DNA of 64,000 bases, from assembly GCF_012927185.1 (NCBI RefSeq), contig NZ_JABBGB010000003.1, forward strand, positions 1,302,001-1,366,000, written 5' to 3'. Below are positions 63,433-64,000 of the stretch, piece by piece. Positions within the stretch are counted from its first letter, which is position 1. Each line of letters starts with the position of its first letter. The notes under the pieces were generated by a model. That model saw nothing but the letters and a program-made list of their open reading frames with translations. It was not told where the DNA came from and ran no database searches. Source of the DNA: Pseudoflavitalea sp. G-6-1-2 (GTDB taxonomy: Bacteria > Bacteroidota > Bacteroidia > Chitinophagales > Chitinophagaceae). The position numbers were made by a program, and so were the translations under genes.

Positions 63433-63981
63433 ATGAAGAAAGCAATATTGTTTCTGGCATTCACTTCAGTGTTGTTATCCTGCAATAATGAAGCAGATAA
63501 AACAGCTGCGAAAGTGTTGAAAGAAGAAGCCGGCATAACCGTCAACGACGAAGAAACCAAAATAGGAGAGTTCTCCTTCGATGATAAAAAAGTAAAAGGC
63601 GAAGTTAGCACGCAGTATTTTGGCAGTGATAAGGAAAAATCAAATTTCTCGGTGTTGTGTCAGCACGACGACGGAAGGCCTGGTGAAGCTGGTTACGAGC
63701 TATTACAGATCACATTCCTAACCAGAAAGGATGCAGCTTCCGGCGTTGATTTCAAGATCTACGATGGTGGCTCCATATTGCCAATGACGGACCCGATTCC
63801 GGGCGTTGTAACGGTATCCCTCAAAGGGATCGGCAGCAATCTGGGAAAGCTGGAATTTACGGGGACAGGCAAATCTGCAGGCACCATCAGAGTGAAGAAT
63901 GATGTAGTGGAGATCAATAACCTGTTACTGTTCAATCGTGATGGGGAGAAACGAACGGTTAATGCAAAGATTCCTTTCTAA
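63433..63981 (+). CDS. Putative lipoprotein of unknown function
   Basis: A 182-residue protein with a lipoprotein signal ending SVLLSC (Cys17) and a beta-rich body without known family. It lies 19 bases after the HMA-like gene and is the last complete gene in the window. Confidence 0.72.
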   Translation: MKKAILFLAFTSVLLSCNNEADKTAAKVLKEEAGITVNDEETKIGEFSFDDKKVKGEVSTQYFGSDKEKSNFSVLCQHDDGRPGEAGYELLQITFLTRKDAASGVDFKIYDGGSILPMTDPIPGVVTVSLKGIGSNLGKLEFTGTGKSAGTIRVKNDVVEINNLLLFNRDGEKRTVNAKIPF

Positions 63982-64000
63982 GCAATATCATAGGAGTTAC

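Overview
The window reads as a chromosomal stretch of a Bacteroidota bacterium, most likely family Chitinophagaceae. The grounds are a predicted type IX secretion (T9SS) sorting tail on two very large surface proteins, several families largely confined to this phylum (DUF4270, DUF4294, DUF3347, GSCFA, TonB-dependent receptors with a carboxypeptidase-regulatory-like front domain), the pan/half-glycogen-synthase/DUF4270/metK neighbourhood, -7 boxes of the form TAnnTTTG instead of sigma70 -10 boxes, and almost no Shine-Dalgarno sequences. I see no insertion sequence, prophage, CRISPR array, tRNA or rRNA.

Layout. 1-7748: a membrane MutS-like gene (cut by the left edge) behind aspartokinase, then fructose-1,6-bisphosphatase, a CAP-domain lipoprotein, an ABC ATPase without a permease, a DinB/YfiT-like enzyme, a Nudix hydrolase and folC. 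7749-8211 is the longest gene-free interval, with divergent promoters and several dyads. 8212-16991 is a surface operon: two paralogous ~1230-residue beta-helix/YDG/MBG proteins and an OmpA-type protein. 17154-17677 is a small toxin-antitoxin pair, followed on the minus strand by a TonB-like protein and a TauE-type permease. 19560-23184 is a four-gene minus-strand operon: agmatinase-family enzyme, two related membrane proteins, radical SAM enzyme. 23519-28667 holds a putative zinc protease, ccmE and ccmF for cytochrome c maturation, and a DUF4294 protein. 28668-31501 (minus) carries panC, panD, a flippase-like protein and a heptose-phosphate adenylyltransferase; 31610-35238 (plus) carries a half-length glycogen synthase, a DUF4270 lipoprotein and metK. 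35379-38446 (minus) is an M48 protease with an unknown secreted protein. 38594-48652 (plus) runs through a subclass B3 metallo-beta-lactamase, a Nudix hydrolase, an rRNA methyltransferase, HMG-CoA lyase, a GSCFA protein, glucokinase, a C-terminal processing protease and a TonB-dependent receptor. 48727-53015 (minus) has a patatin fused to an outer-membrane barrel and an ABC-F ATPase. 53097-63981 (plus) has a DUF3347 protein, a second TonB receptor, a PD-(D/E)XK nuclease-like protein, a LytTR regulator with its histidine kinase, and four secreted proteins of unknown function.

Most of this is core metabolism and envelope biology. The points that stand out are: CcmE with Cys where the haem-binding His normally sits (CxxxY type); a B3 beta-lactamase whose first zinc ligand is Gln (GOB-like); the two MBG surface proteins that differ by gain and loss of whole modules, including a CxxC domain inserted in the beta-helix end of one; the structured leader in front of them; the agmatinase/membrane pair/radical SAM operon; and a PD-(D/E)XK gene wedged directly before a two-component system. 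I did not find a system I would call clearly new; the surface operon and the radical SAM operon are the best candidates for follow-up.
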